From assembly GCA_964561825.1 (NCBI GenBank), contig CAZLSB010000109.1, positions 1 through 12,614 on the forward strand: DNA of 12,614 nt. Direction: 5' to 3'. The notes under the pieces are model-generated. The model ran no database searches. It was not told where the DNA came from and worked only from the letters and a program-made list of their open reading frames with translations. The position numbers were made by a program, and so were the translations under genes. Below, piece by piece: positions 1-7,191 of the stretch (position 1 is the first letter of the stretch; each line of letters opens with the position of its first letter). This DNA comes from JADKFD01 sp964561825 (GTDB taxonomy: Bacteria > Pseudomonadota > Gammaproteobacteria > Xanthomonadales > SZUA-5).

Positions 1-14
1 CCATCTCACACCCA

Positions 15-21
15 GCGGAGC
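15..21 (+). promoter_or_regulatory. Ribosome binding site of yicC
   Basis: GCGGAGC contains GGAG seven bases before the ATG at 28 and supports that start over the ATG at 40. No promoter can be judged because the window begins here. Confidence 0.6.
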
Positions 22-27
22 TTACCT

Positions 28-894
28 ATGCCACGCAGCATGACCGCCTACGGCAGCGCCGAAGGTCCGACCGCCGTCGGCCATTTGCGCTTGGAAATGC
101 GCACCGTCAACCATCGATTCTTGGAGATTTCCACCAAATTGCCGGAAGAACTGCGCTCTTTGGAGCCTATTTTGCGCGAGCGCATTGGCCAGCGTTTGTC
201 GCGCGGCAAGCTGGATCTGTCGGCGCGTTTGCGCAGCGACCCAGAACGCCCGGCCACGCTGACTATCAATCACGCTTTGCTCGATCAACTGACCCATTTG
301 GTCGACGAGCTGACCCGTCGCAATGGCCGATTGATTGCCGGGCATGCCAGCGACCTGTTGTCCTGGCCGGGACTGGTCGCCACCGGTGAATTCGATGTTG
401 AAGAACTCAGCAAACAAGTTCTGACGCTGACCGATCGCGCGCTTGATGCCCTCGAAGCCCAGCGCGAACGCGAAGGCAAACGCCTAGCCGAGATCATGGG
501 CGAACGCGTAGCCGGTTTGCGCGTCGCACGCGCCGCCGCCATTGAGCTGTTGCCGAATATCCGCCAAGGCTTGCGCGACAAATTGATGGCCAAATTGGCC
601 GAGATCAGCGCCAGCGTCGACCCGCAACGCATCGAACAAGAGATCGTCTTCGCGTTGCAACGCATGGACGTCGACGAAGAAATCGACCGCCTTGGCGTGC
701 ACTTGGAAGAAATGGCCCGCACCTTAAACCGCAGCGAACCGGTCGGCCGTCGCTTGGACTTTTTAACCCAAGAACTGCACCGCGAAGCCAACACCTTTGG
801 CAGCAAATCCACCGACGCGCGCACCAGCCAACTCGCCGTCGATATGAAAGTGCTCATCGAACAGATCAAAGAGCAGGTGCAGAATCTGGAGTAA
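28..894 (+). CDS. yicC: YicC/YloC family endoribonuclease
   Basis: The 288-residue protein has the length and architecture of the YicC family: an N-terminal YicC-like domain (about residues 1-155, opening with the family signature SMTAYG) and a C-terminal DUF1732 domain (about 205-288, with DEEIDRL and the conserved REANTFGSKS stretch). Family members are cytoplasmic metal-dependent endoribonucleases; E. coli YicC has been linked to turnover of the small RNA RyhB. The ATG at 28 is preceded by GGAG at 17-20 with 7-nt spacing; a second in-frame ATG at 40 is less likely because the preceding residues match the family N terminus. In many bacteria yicC lies next to gmk; here the next gene is phoB, 412 bp away, so it is probably transcribed separately. 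The family call is secure; the RNA substrate is unknown. Confidence 0.95.
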   Translation: MPRSMTAYGSAEGPTAVGHLRLEMRTVNHRFLEISTKLPEELRSLEPILRERIGQRLSRGKLDLSARLRSDPERPATLTINHALLDQLTHLVDELTRRNGRLIAGHASDLLSWPGLVATGEFDVEELSKQVLTLTDRALDALEAQREREGKRLAEIMGERVAGLRVARAAAIELLPNIRQGLRDKLMAKLAEISASVDPQRIEQEIVFALQRMDVDEEIDRLGVHLEEMARTLNRSEPVGRRLDFLTQELHREANTFGSKSTDARTSQLAVDMKVLIEQIKEQVQNLE

Positions 895-899
895 GGCCC

Positions 900-918
900 A
901 GCTCAGCTCAGCTGAGCT
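900..918 (+). repeat. Short hairpin after yicC
   Basis: AGCTCAGC (900-907) pairs with GCTGAGCT (911-918) around a TCA loop, giving an 8-bp stem six bases after the yicC stop. The segment 905-918 is also a perfect 14-bp palindrome. No T tract follows (CCTGTCCC), so it is not a classic intrinsic terminator. It may stabilise the 3' end of the mRNA. Confidence 0.45.
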
Positions 919-959
919 CCTGTCCCGAGCACGAACAAGCGCGGCAGTGCCGCGATGCG

Positions 960-1097
960 CCGGTGGCCGAAGCTGCCAGCCGGATCAACTCGCCGCTTTG
1001 GAATCGTCGCGCCGGCTGGCCAAACAATGGGCACGCCCCGCTGCACCGGCGTGAACAGGGCATCCGCCAACGCACTGGCAGCAGATTGCCAATTCAT
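960..1097 (-). pseudogene. Frameshifted remnant of a winged-helix transcriptional regulator
   Basis: On the minus strand the frame from ATG 1097 reads MNWQSAASALADALFTPVQRGV. From about 1030 the similarity moves to another frame, which reads LFGQPARRFQSGELIRL and then AASATGAS. Together these resemble the N terminus of a common family of winged-helix regulators often linked to nucleotidyltransferase domains, whose consensus as I remember it runs ALFTPVQQRVL...LFGQPDRxFQxxELIRLxGSGTGA. The two halves lie in different frames, a few bases are missing at the join, and the continuation after about 960 is unrecognisable. This is therefore a decayed fragment, not a working gene. The identification rests on memory of the family, without a search. 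Boundaries are approximate. Confidence 0.55.
975..1020. repeat. 9-bp inverted repeat inside the regulator remnant
   Basis: GCCAGCCGG (975-983) is the exact reverse complement of CCGGCTGGC (1012-1020), with 28 bases between. It lies inside the decayed regulator and may be fortuitous in GC-rich coding-derived sequence. Confidence 0.4.
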
Positions 1098-1228
1098 TCC
1101 CTTGCTGGGTACGATCCTACCCATAGCGGGAAACTCGGCAAAGCCACGCGTTACTCGGCGTCGTCAGCGCGCTTTGCGCAATCCCCAACAGCGTTAGGTG
1201 AGCAAACCAAGCTTATTTGCACCACACT

Positions 1229-1243
1229 TGTGACAGCGTCACA
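1229..1243. promoter_or_regulatory. Perfect dyad TGTGAC-AGC-GTCACA upstream of phoB
   Basis: TGTGAC (1229-1234) and GTCACA (1238-1243) are perfect reverse complements around a 3-bp centre. The half-sites resemble those of CRP/FNR-family regulators, but the spacing is one base shorter than the CRP consensus (TGTGA-N5-TCACA instead of N6). It overlaps the first, weakest Pho repeat, so it may be an operator for a second regulator or an inverted Pho half-site. Confidence 0.4.
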
Positions 1244-1268
1244 CGCCGGTCATATTTCTGTCTTTCAA
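1236..1268 (+). promoter_or_regulatory. Pho box: three 11-bp PhoB repeats upstream of phoB
   Basis: GTC cores occur at 1238, 1249 and 1260, exactly 11 bp apart, which is the phasing of PhoB-binding repeats. The two proximal units (1247-1264, CGGTCATATTTCTGTCTT) match the E. coli 18-bp Pho box, CTGTCATAWAWCTGTCAY, at 15 of 18 positions. The distal unit (1236-1246) keeps only the GTCA core and one further match. A loose -10 candidate, GTTAAT, lies at 1279-1284, which would put the transcript start about 15 bases before the TTG start of phoB. PhoB autoregulation through such a box is established in E. coli; here it is inferred. Confidence 0.75.
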
Positions 1269-1296
1269 TGGCGGCATTGTTAATCGCTGCGGCCGT

Positions 1297-1302
1297 GGAG
1301 AG
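1297..1302 (+). promoter_or_regulatory. Ribosome binding site that fixes the phoB TTG start
   Basis: GGAGAG lies just before TTG 1307; the GGAG core (1297-1300) is spaced 6 bases from it. The upstream in-frame ATG at 1268 overlaps the last base of the Pho repeats and has no comparable Shine-Dalgarno sequence. Confidence 0.7.
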
Positions 1303-1306
1303 TTTC

Positions 1307-1996
1307 TTGGAACAACGTGTGCTGGTTGTTGAAGACGAAACCGCCATTCGCGACATGGTGGCATTTGCACTGAAGCGCGCGGGTTTGTTGCCCATGCTCG
1401 CTGAGGACACGCGCAACGCGCAGCATTTGATTGCTGAGCGCTTGCCGGATTTGATCTTGCTGGATTGGATGTTGCCAGGCTCCAGTGGACTAGAATTTGC
1501 CCGCCGTCTGCGCCGCGAAGATCTGACGCGCGAGATTCCGATCATCATGCTGACCGCGCGCGGTGAGGAAGATGATCGCGTTTTGGGTTTAGATGCCGGC
1601 GTTGATGACTACATCGTCAAGCCTTTTTCGACGCGCGAGTTGATTGCGCGCATTCGGGCGGTGTTGCGCCGCACCCAGCCGCACGGCGATGGGCAGACTA
1701 TTTGTTTGGGCGGCTTGACGCTGGATACGCTCAGTCATCGGGTATTTGCGCACGATAAACCGGTGCAACTGGGCCCCACCGAGTATCGGCTGCTGGCTTT
1801 TTTTATGACCCATCCGGAACGCGTTTACACGCGCGGACAACTGCTCGATAACGTCTGGGGCAGCGGTGTATACGTAGAAGAACGCACCGTCGATGTGCAT
1901 ATTCGGCGCTTGCGCAAAAGCTTGGAACCCTGCGCGTTGGAAGAGTATATCCAGACCGTGCGCGGCGCCGGCTATCGGTTTTCGATCACCGTGTAA
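1307..1996 (+). CDS. phoB: Phosphate regulon response regulator PhoB
   Basis: PhoB is the DNA-binding response regulator of the phosphate-starvation system, phosphorylated by PhoR. Starting at TTG 1307 the protein is 229 residues, the length of E. coli PhoB, and the key residues fall on the E. coli numbers: acidic pocket E9/D10, phospho-acceptor D53 (in LLDWMLPG) and K105 (in VKPFS). The receiver domain spans about 1-120; an OmpR/PhoB winged-helix domain (about 130-228) ends in VRGAGYRF. The frame stays open upstream to 1217 and includes an ATG at 1268, but those starts overlap or precede the Pho box and would add a non-homologous leader. phoR follows 59 bp downstream. The family is secure; the TTG start is well supported. 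Confidence 0.95.
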   Translation: MEQRVLVVEDETAIRDMVAFALKRAGLLPMLAEDTRNAQHLIAERLPDLILLDWMLPGSSGLEFARRLRREDLTREIPIIMLTARGEEDDRVLGLDAGVDDYIVKPFSTRELIARIRAVLRRTQPHGDGQTICLGGLTLDTLSHRVFAHDKPVQLGPTEYRLLAFFMTHPERVYTRGQLLDNVWGSGVYVEERTVDVHIRRLRKSLEPCALEEYIQTVRGAGYRFSITV

Positions 1997-2055
1997 GCAG
2001 GCTGTGGTGCGCGGCGACGCTGCGTTAATGTAGTGCACCGTAAGTAAGGTTCACC

Positions 2056-3354
2056 ATGACACCATTCCGATCCGTCGAACGTAGCGCCGCCATTCTGAGC
2101 GTGTTGGCGCTGCTGGGTTTGTTATTGGGCAGTCTCGCTGACCAATCGGGTTTCGGGATGGCTGGCGGCTTGGCCGTTTGGGCGGCGCTACAGTTGCGCC
2201 AACTGGCGCGTCTGCAAAGCTGGCTGGCTTCCAAGCGTTTGCACGCGCCAGAGTCAGACGGCGCTTGGCAATCCATTTTTGACAGTCTGGAACGCCGCCG
2301 TAAGTCAGAGCGGCGCCGTCGGCGGCGTCTGTTGGACGCGTTGGAAGCCTTCCGCGACGCCGCGCGTGCGCTGCCGGATGGCATCATCGCCATCGACGAT
2401 GCCGACAGCATTCATTGGTTCAACAAGTCCGCCAAACGCTTGCTGGGCTTTGTTTACCCGGCCGATGTCGGCAATCACCTCACCCATTTGGTGCGGACAC
2501 CACGTTTTGTGCAGTGGCTGGGTGAGGGTCGCTTAGGCGAGCCCTTGATTGATCTACCATCACCCGAAGATGAGCGCGTGCGTTTGTTGTGCCGTTTGAT
2601 CGCTTACCGACCGGGCTTTCGCTTGCTGATTGTGCGCGATATCAGCAATTTGATGCGCCTGGAGCAGGTTCGCCGCGATTTCGTCGCCAATGTATCGCAC
2701 GAATTACGCACGCCGCTGACGGTCATCAACGGCTATATGGAGACGCTGGAACCGGAGGAACTCGGTGAATTTGCCGATCTGTTTGTGCAAATGCGCGAAC
2801 AAAGCCGCCGCATGGCGCATATCGTCGAAGATTTGTTGATGCTGTCGCGCCTGGAAGCGCAGACCGGCCCGGCCGACGAAGTGGTTTCGATGCAAGCGTT
2901 GTTAGCCGGAATTCTTCGCGATGCGCAGGCCTTAAGCGCGGCTCGGCATCGCATCGAGATTGAGGCCGTGGTTGATCTGGACCTGCGCGGGTCGAGCAAA
3001 GATCTGCGCAGCGCTTTTTCCAATCTGGTAACCAATGCAGTGCGCTACACGCCCGACGGCGGCAGCATTCGCCTGCGCTGGGAGTGGCGCGCCAATGATG
3101 CCGTGTTCAGCGTCATCGACACCGGTCAAGGCATTCCCGAACAACATTTGCCGCGCCTGACCGAGCGCTTCTATCGGGTTTCTAATTCGCGTTCCCGCGA
3201 CAGCGGCGGCACCGGGCTTGGCCTTGCCATCGTCAAACACGTGCTCAGCGCGCATGGCGCGACATTGGAAATTAGCTCGCGTGTGGGCCACGGCAGTAGT
3301 TTTCGATGCGTATTCCCGCCAGCACGGCTAGCGCGTGGGCTGGAGGCGGCGTGA
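2056..3354 (+). CDS. phoR: Phosphate regulon sensor histidine kinase PhoR
   Basis: This 432-residue inner-membrane kinase phosphorylates PhoB when phosphate is short. Two hydrophobic segments near the N terminus (about 11-27 and 32-47) anchor it with almost no periplasmic domain, as in known PhoR proteins, which sense through the Pst/PhoU complex. A basic linker (ERRRKSERRRRRR, about 79-91) leads to a PAS-like domain (about 107-205). The HisKA domain holds the phospho-acceptor H215 in FVANVSHELRTPL (E. coli H213). The ATPase domain has the N box around N327, the G1 motif DTGQGI at 355-360 and the G2 motif GGTGLGLAI. The ATG at 2056 follows TAAGGT with suitable spacing. It sits 59 bp after phoB and is almost certainly co-transcribed with it. 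Confidence 0.95.
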   Translation: MTPFRSVERSAAILSVLALLGLLLGSLADQSGFGMAGGLAVWAALQLRQLARLQSWLASKRLHAPESDGAWQSIFDSLERRRKSERRRRRRLLDALEAFRDAARALPDGIIAIDDADSIHWFNKSAKRLLGFVYPADVGNHLTHLVRTPRFVQWLGEGRLGEPLIDLPSPEDERVRLLCRLIAYRPGFRLLIVRDISNLMRLEQVRRDFVANVSHELRTPLTVINGYMETLEPEELGEFADLFVQMREQSRRMAHIVEDLLMLSRLEAQTGPADEVVSMQALLAGILRDAQALSAARHRIEIEAVVDLDLRGSSKDLRSAFSNLVTNAVRYTPDGGSIRLRWEWRANDAVFSVIDTGQGIPEQHLPRLTERFYRVSNSRSRDSGGTGLGLAIVKHVLSAHGATLEISSRVGHGSSFRCVFPPARLARGLEAA

Positions 3355-3482
3355 TGTCGCAAGTCAAACCGGGCTAACCCAAATTCCGGGTGCGGCGTAG
3401 CCGGCCGTCCCATATCCATGCACTCTGCGCGCGCTTTGTTCTGCTAACTTTCCCTTTCATTGACCCAAGCGATCCCACGCCC

Positions 3483-5540
3483 GTGACTACCCGCGACCCT
3501 CGACTGTTTCTGAACCGCGAAATCAGCCTGCTGGCCTTTCATCGACGGGTGCTCGCTCAGGCTCAAGATCCACGCGTCCCGCTGCTCGAACGCTTGCGAT
3601 TTTTATGCATTTCGTGCACCAACCTGGATGAATTTTTTGAGGTGCGAGTGGCGACGATTCGCTATCAACTGAGCTTTCTAGGCAGCCAGCCGTGGCCCGA
3701 CGGTCGCACGCCAGCCGAGGTGTTGCTGGCCATTCGCGAACACGTGGTCAAGCTAATGCGCGAGCAATACCAAACCTGGAACGACGAGTTAAAGCCTAGC
3801 CTCGCCGCCGAAGGCATTCGCTTTTTGAGTCGCGACGAATGGAGCGCGCGGCAACGCCGCTGGTTGCACCATTTTTTCCATGAGGAACTGATGCCGGTGT
3901 TGAGTCCACTGGGCTTGGACCCGGCGCATCCGTTTCCGCGCATTTTGAATAAGAGCTTGAACGTCGCGGTTGCGCTGAAAGGCCAAGATGCCTTTGGCCG
4001 CGAGGCCGATCTGGCGCTGGTGCGTGCGCCGCGCTCTCTGCCACGCTTAGTCCGTTTGCCTAAGGCAGTGGCATCTAGTGAACACGATGTGGTGTTGCTG
4101 TCGGCGATCTTGCAGGATTTCGTCGACGATCTATTCCCCGGCATGAAAATCAAGGGCGTTTATCCATTTCGGGTCACGCGTAATAGCGAGTTAATGGTCG
4201 ACGAGTTTGATGTCAATAATCTGGCGCATGCGCTGAAAGACGAGCTGCTCGACCGCGGATTTGCGCGCGCAGTGCGTTTAGAAATCACCGATACCTGTCC
4301 AAAAACACTCGGCCATTTCCTGCTGGAACATTTTGAGTTAGGCGAAAACGATATGTATCGGGTCAATGGCCCGGTGAATCTAAATCGAGTGGGTGCGGTA
4401 TATGACATGGTCGATCGCCCGGATTTGAAATACCGGCCATTTCAGCCACGCGTGCAGGCGCCGAAGGATGGCGGCACGGTCTTTGATATGGTTCGTGAGG
4501 GAGATGTGCTGCTGCACCATCCCTTTGATAGTTTTTCGGTGGTTATCGATATGCTCAAACACGCCGCCGTCGATCCGGACGTGCTGGCAATCAAACAAAC
4601 GCTCTACCGCACCGGCCGACGCTCCGTCTTGGTCGATGCGCTGATCGAGGCGGCGCGCGCCGGTAAAGATGTGACCGTCGTGGTTGAGCTGCGCGCCCGT
4701 TTTGATGAAGCCGCCAATATCGACCTAGCCGATCGTCTGCAGGAGGCCGGCGTGCAGGTGGTCTATGGCGTGGTGAGCTACAAAACGCATGCCAAGATGT
4801 TGCTCATCGTGCGCCGTGAGAACGGCAAACCCAAGCGTTATGTGCATCTGGGCACTGGCAACTACCACCAGGGAACATCGGGGACCTACACCGATATTGG
4901 CCTGATCACCTGCGATCGGGAGGTTTGCGAAGATGTCCACAAACTGTTTCAGCAACTCTCCGGGCTGAGCGCTGTGATGAAGCTCAAACGCTTGCTGCAT
5001 TCGCCGTTTACGCTGCATCCGGAAATGCTGGCCAAGATTGATCGTGAGGCCGTGCACGCCCGCGAAGGTCGGCAAGGCAAGATTCTGGCGCGCATGAACG
5101 CCTTAAGCGAGCCGCAGGTCATTGAGGCGCTCTATCGCGCATCGCAAGCGGGTGTGGAGATTGTGCTGTTTGTGCGCGGCATCTGCGTGTTGCGGCCTGG
5201 CATGCCGCAGATCAGCGAAAACATCCGCGTGCACTCGATCGTCGGCCGCTTTCTGGAGCACAGCCGCATTTATTATTTCCGCAATGGCGGCGATGAAGAG
5301 TTATACGCCTCCAGTGCCGATTGGATGGAGCGCAATTTGTTTAATCGCGTAGAAACCTGCTTTCCGATTCTCGACCCGCAGTTACGGCAACGGGTATTCA
5401 ACGAAACATTAGAGAACTATCTGGCTGATAATACCCAAGCGTGGCGCTTGGAATCGGATGGCGAATATACCCGCATTGATGCCGGCGAGGAAATGCCACA
5501 TTCAGCACAAGCCGCGTTATTAGCCAGGATTTGCGGGTGA
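3483..5540 (+). CDS. ppk: Polyphosphate kinase 1 (Ppk1)
   Basis: Ppk1 polymerises the terminal phosphate of ATP into long-chain polyphosphate at the inner face of the membrane. The protein opens with FLNREISLLAF, the family N-terminal signature, and carries the catalytic histidine in SYKTHAKMLL. With the GTG at 3483 as start this is H436 (E. coli H435) and the length is 685 residues (E. coli 688). The frame is open further upstream to a GTG at 3390, but the extra 31 residues have no family match. Neither start has a good Shine-Dalgarno sequence. The gene begins 128 bp after phoR, with no recognisable terminator between them and no convincing Pho box, so read-through from phoBR is likely. Its stop overlaps the start of ppx by one base. 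Confidence 0.95.
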   Translation: MTTRDPRLFLNREISLLAFHRRVLAQAQDPRVPLLERLRFLCISCTNLDEFFEVRVATIRYQLSFLGSQPWPDGRTPAEVLLAIREHVVKLMREQYQTWNDELKPSLAAEGIRFLSRDEWSARQRRWLHHFFHEELMPVLSPLGLDPAHPFPRILNKSLNVAVALKGQDAFGREADLALVRAPRSLPRLVRLPKAVASSEHDVVLLSAILQDFVDDLFPGMKIKGVYPFRVTRNSELMVDEFDVNNLAHALKDELLDRGFARAVRLEITDTCPKTLGHFLLEHFELGENDMYRVNGPVNLNRVGAVYDMVDRPDLKYRPFQPRVQAPKDGGTVFDMVREGDVLLHHPFDSFSVVIDMLKHAAVDPDVLAIKQTLYRTGRRSVLVDALIEAARAGKDVTVVVELRARFDEAANIDLADRLQEAGVQVVYGVVSYKTHAKMLLIVRRENGKPKRYVHLGTGNYHQGTSGTYTDIGLITCDREVCEDVHKLFQQLSGLSAVMKLKRLLHSPFTLHPEMLAKIDREAVHAREGRQGKILARMNALSEPQVIEALYRASQAGVEIVLFVRGICVLRPGMPQISENIRVHSIVGRFLEHSRIYYFRNGGDEELYASSADWMERNLFNRVETCFPILDPQLRQRVFNETLENYLADNTQAWRLESDGEYTRIDAGEEMPHSAQAALLARICG

Positions 5541-7087
5541 TGGAAATCGCCAATAACGAGCCATTGGCGGCGATCGACTTAGGCTCCAATAGCTTTCACA
5601 TGATCGTCGCCCGTTTTACCGACGGCGGTTTACAGGTGATCGACCGCCTGCGCGACCCGGTGCGCATGGCCGCCGGTCTGACCGCAGATGGGCAATTGAG
5701 CGCGGAAATTCGCGATCGCGCGCTGACCTGTTTGGCGCGGTTTGGTCAACGTTTGCGCGGCATCAAACGCAGCCGCATGCGTGCCGTGGCGACCAATACG
5801 GTGCGCCAACTGCGTAATCCGCGGGCTTTTTTGCTGACCGCCGAAACCGCGCTGGGCGCGCCGATTGAGGTGGTCTCTGGCCGTGAAGAAGCGCGCTTGA
5901 TTTACCTCGGCGTCGCCCATGGTCTGAACGATCCGCAGCAACAGCAATTGGTCATCGACGTGGGTGGTGGCAGCACCGAGCTCATTATCGGACAGGGCTT
6001 TGATACGCTGGAAACGGAAAGTCTGCAGATGGGTTGCGTGGCGACCACGCAACGCTTCTTCGCCGATGGTCGGTTGACGCGCAAACGCTGGCAAGATGCG
6101 CAACTACGTTTGCCAATCGAATTCGCCCCGATCAGCGCTGCATACAAGGCGCGCGGCTGGAATCGGGTGATTGGCAGCTCGGGTACGATCAAATCGATCA
6201 GCGCCATCCTGCATGCGTTTGGCGGCCGCGAAAATGAAATCACCCGCGCCGGCTTACTTGAACTGATCGAACGCCTGATCGAAGTGGGTTTGATCAGCCG
6301 CGTGCGTTTGCCGGGCCTTAGCGAAGATCGTCGGCCGGTTTTTCTAGGCGGGGTTGCCGCACTCTGGACCTGTTTTGAGGCGCTCGATCTGGAAACGCTG
6401 CGGGTCAGCGAATACGCGATGCGCGAAGGCTTGTTATACGACACGCTGGGCCGCTTTAACCAACAAGACCCGCGTGAACGCAGCATGCTTGCGCTAGCCA
6501 AACGTTACTCAGTGGATCAAAAGCAAGCGCTGCGCGTGCAAAGCACGGCGATGTTGCTGTTCAATCAGGTCAGCACGGCGTGGCGACTAGGCGATGAAGC
6601 GCGCGAAATGCTGCGCCATGCGACGCTGGTGCATGAAATTGGCCTCTCCATTTCGCATACACAGCACCACAAACATGGCGCCTACATCATTGCAAACTCA
6701 GACCTTCCCGGTTTTTCACGCCAAGAACAAGAAGCCGTAGCCACCTTAGTACGCTGCCACCGCCGCGGCATTCCAGAAAACGCCTTTGCCGACGTGTCAC
6801 CGCGCGATCTGGATGCGCTCAAACGCACGCTGACCTTGTTCCGCCTGGCCGCGGTACTGCACCGCTCGCGCGCATCCGAAGCCCTGCCAGAACTGCTGCT
6901 GGAAGTCGCCGGCCGTGACCTGCGGGTCGCCTTTCCGCGCGGCTGGCTCACGCTGCGCCCACTGACCTGGGCCGATTTGCGCCAAGAAAAGGACGTTTTG
7001 GAGGGCATCGGGATTCGTCTACGTCTGCGCATAGAACGCGACCAAGCTCACCCGCTGGTAACCGAATTGAGCGACCGCGCGCTGTAG
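5540..7087 (+). CDS. ppx: Exopolyphosphatase (Ppx/GppA family)
   Basis: Ppx hydrolyses terminal phosphates from polyphosphate, opposing Ppk1. The 515-residue protein matches E. coli Ppx (513) in length. The actin-like ATPase fold shows as AAIDLGSNSFHMIVAR near the N terminus, a GREEARLIYLG segment (about 115-125), the phosphate-binding VIDVGGGSTELI with D140 and E147, and GSSGTIKSI. A C-terminal HD-like region follows, with HATLVHEIGLSISHTQHHKHG. ATG 5540 overlaps the ppk stop as TGATG (5538-5542), a sign of translational coupling. GppA (pppGpp phosphatase) belongs to the same family, but the length with an HD region and the pairing with ppk favour Ppx. Expression presumably depends on the ppk transcript. 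Confidence 0.94.
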   Translation: MEIANNEPLAAIDLGSNSFHMIVARFTDGGLQVIDRLRDPVRMAAGLTADGQLSAEIRDRALTCLARFGQRLRGIKRSRMRAVATNTVRQLRNPRAFLLTAETALGAPIEVVSGREEARLIYLGVAHGLNDPQQQQLVIDVGGGSTELIIGQGFDTLETESLQMGCVATTQRFFADGRLTRKRWQDAQLRLPIEFAPISAAYKARGWNRVIGSSGTIKSISAILHAFGGRENEITRAGLLELIERLIEVGLISRVRLPGLSEDRRPVFLGGVAALWTCFEALDLETLRVSEYAMREGLLYDTLGRFNQQDPRERSMLALAKRYSVDQKQALRVQSTAMLLFNQVSTAWRLGDEAREMLRHATLVHEIGLSISHTQHHKHGAYIIANSDLPGFSRQEQEAVATLVRCHRRGIPENAFADVSPRDLDALKRTLTLFRLAAVLHRSRASEALPELLLEVAGRDLRVAFPRGWLTLRPLTWADLRQEKDVLEGIGIRLRLRIERDQAHPLVTELSDRAL

Positions 7088-7115
7088 TGGGGATCGCCCA
7101 CAAAACTTCAACCCA

Positions 7116-7143
7116 CTTGAATCAGACAAAGTCAACCTCATTT
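7116..7143 (+). promoter_or_regulatory. Sigma-32 (RpoH) heat-shock promoter of hsp20
   Basis: CTTGAA (7116-7121) and CCTCATTT (7136-7143) are separated by a 14-bp spacer. This matches the RpoH consensus CTTGAA-N13-15-CCCCATTT with one mismatch in the two elements. A start near 7150 would leave a leader of about 42 bases before the hsp20 ATG. Confidence 0.8.
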
Positions 7144-7153
7144 TTTTAGCATC

Positions 7154-7170
7154 GGCGACAGCCTGTCGCC
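7154..7170 (+). repeat. Hairpin at the 5' end of the hsp20 leader
   Basis: GGCGACA (7154-7160) and TGTCGCC (7164-7170) form a perfect 7-bp stem with a GCC loop just downstream of the predicted transcript start. It does not include the Shine-Dalgarno region (GAGGA, near 7180), so it is more likely a 5'-end stabiliser than an RNA thermometer. Confidence 0.5.
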
Positions 7171-7191
7171 ATCTGAGATGAGGATAGGTTC

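Larger units (their letters stand above)
895..1306. other. Gene-poor region between yicC and phoB
   Basis: This 412-bp stretch has no intact gene I can support. Reading from left to right it holds a short hairpin (900-918), a longer inverted repeat (975-1020), a minus-strand frameshifted remnant of a winged-helix regulator (about 960-1097), and then the phoB control region with a 15-bp dyad (1229-1243) and Pho box repeats (1236-1268). The plus-strand open frames at 955-1197 and 963-1283 have no recognisable family content and run opposite the regulator remnant. Confidence 0.7.

Noticed and set aside
955..1283. Open frames on the plus strand between yicC and phoB
   Set aside because: Their translations show no family features, they have no good ribosome site, and the opposite strand carries recognisable regulator-like sequence.
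1217..1306. Longer phoB starting at TTG 1217 or ATG 1268
   Set aside because: The extra N terminus overlaps or precedes the Pho box, has no Shine-Dalgarno support, and breaks agreement with PhoB residue numbering.
3390..3482. Longer ppk from GTG 3390
   Set aside because: The added 31 residues do not resemble Ppk1, and the shorter form matches E. coli length and the catalytic His position.
3355..3482. A second Pho box upstream of ppk
   Set aside because: GTC-like steps are present, but not at 11-bp spacing, and the CTGCTAAC/TTTCATT segment matches the consensus only weakly.
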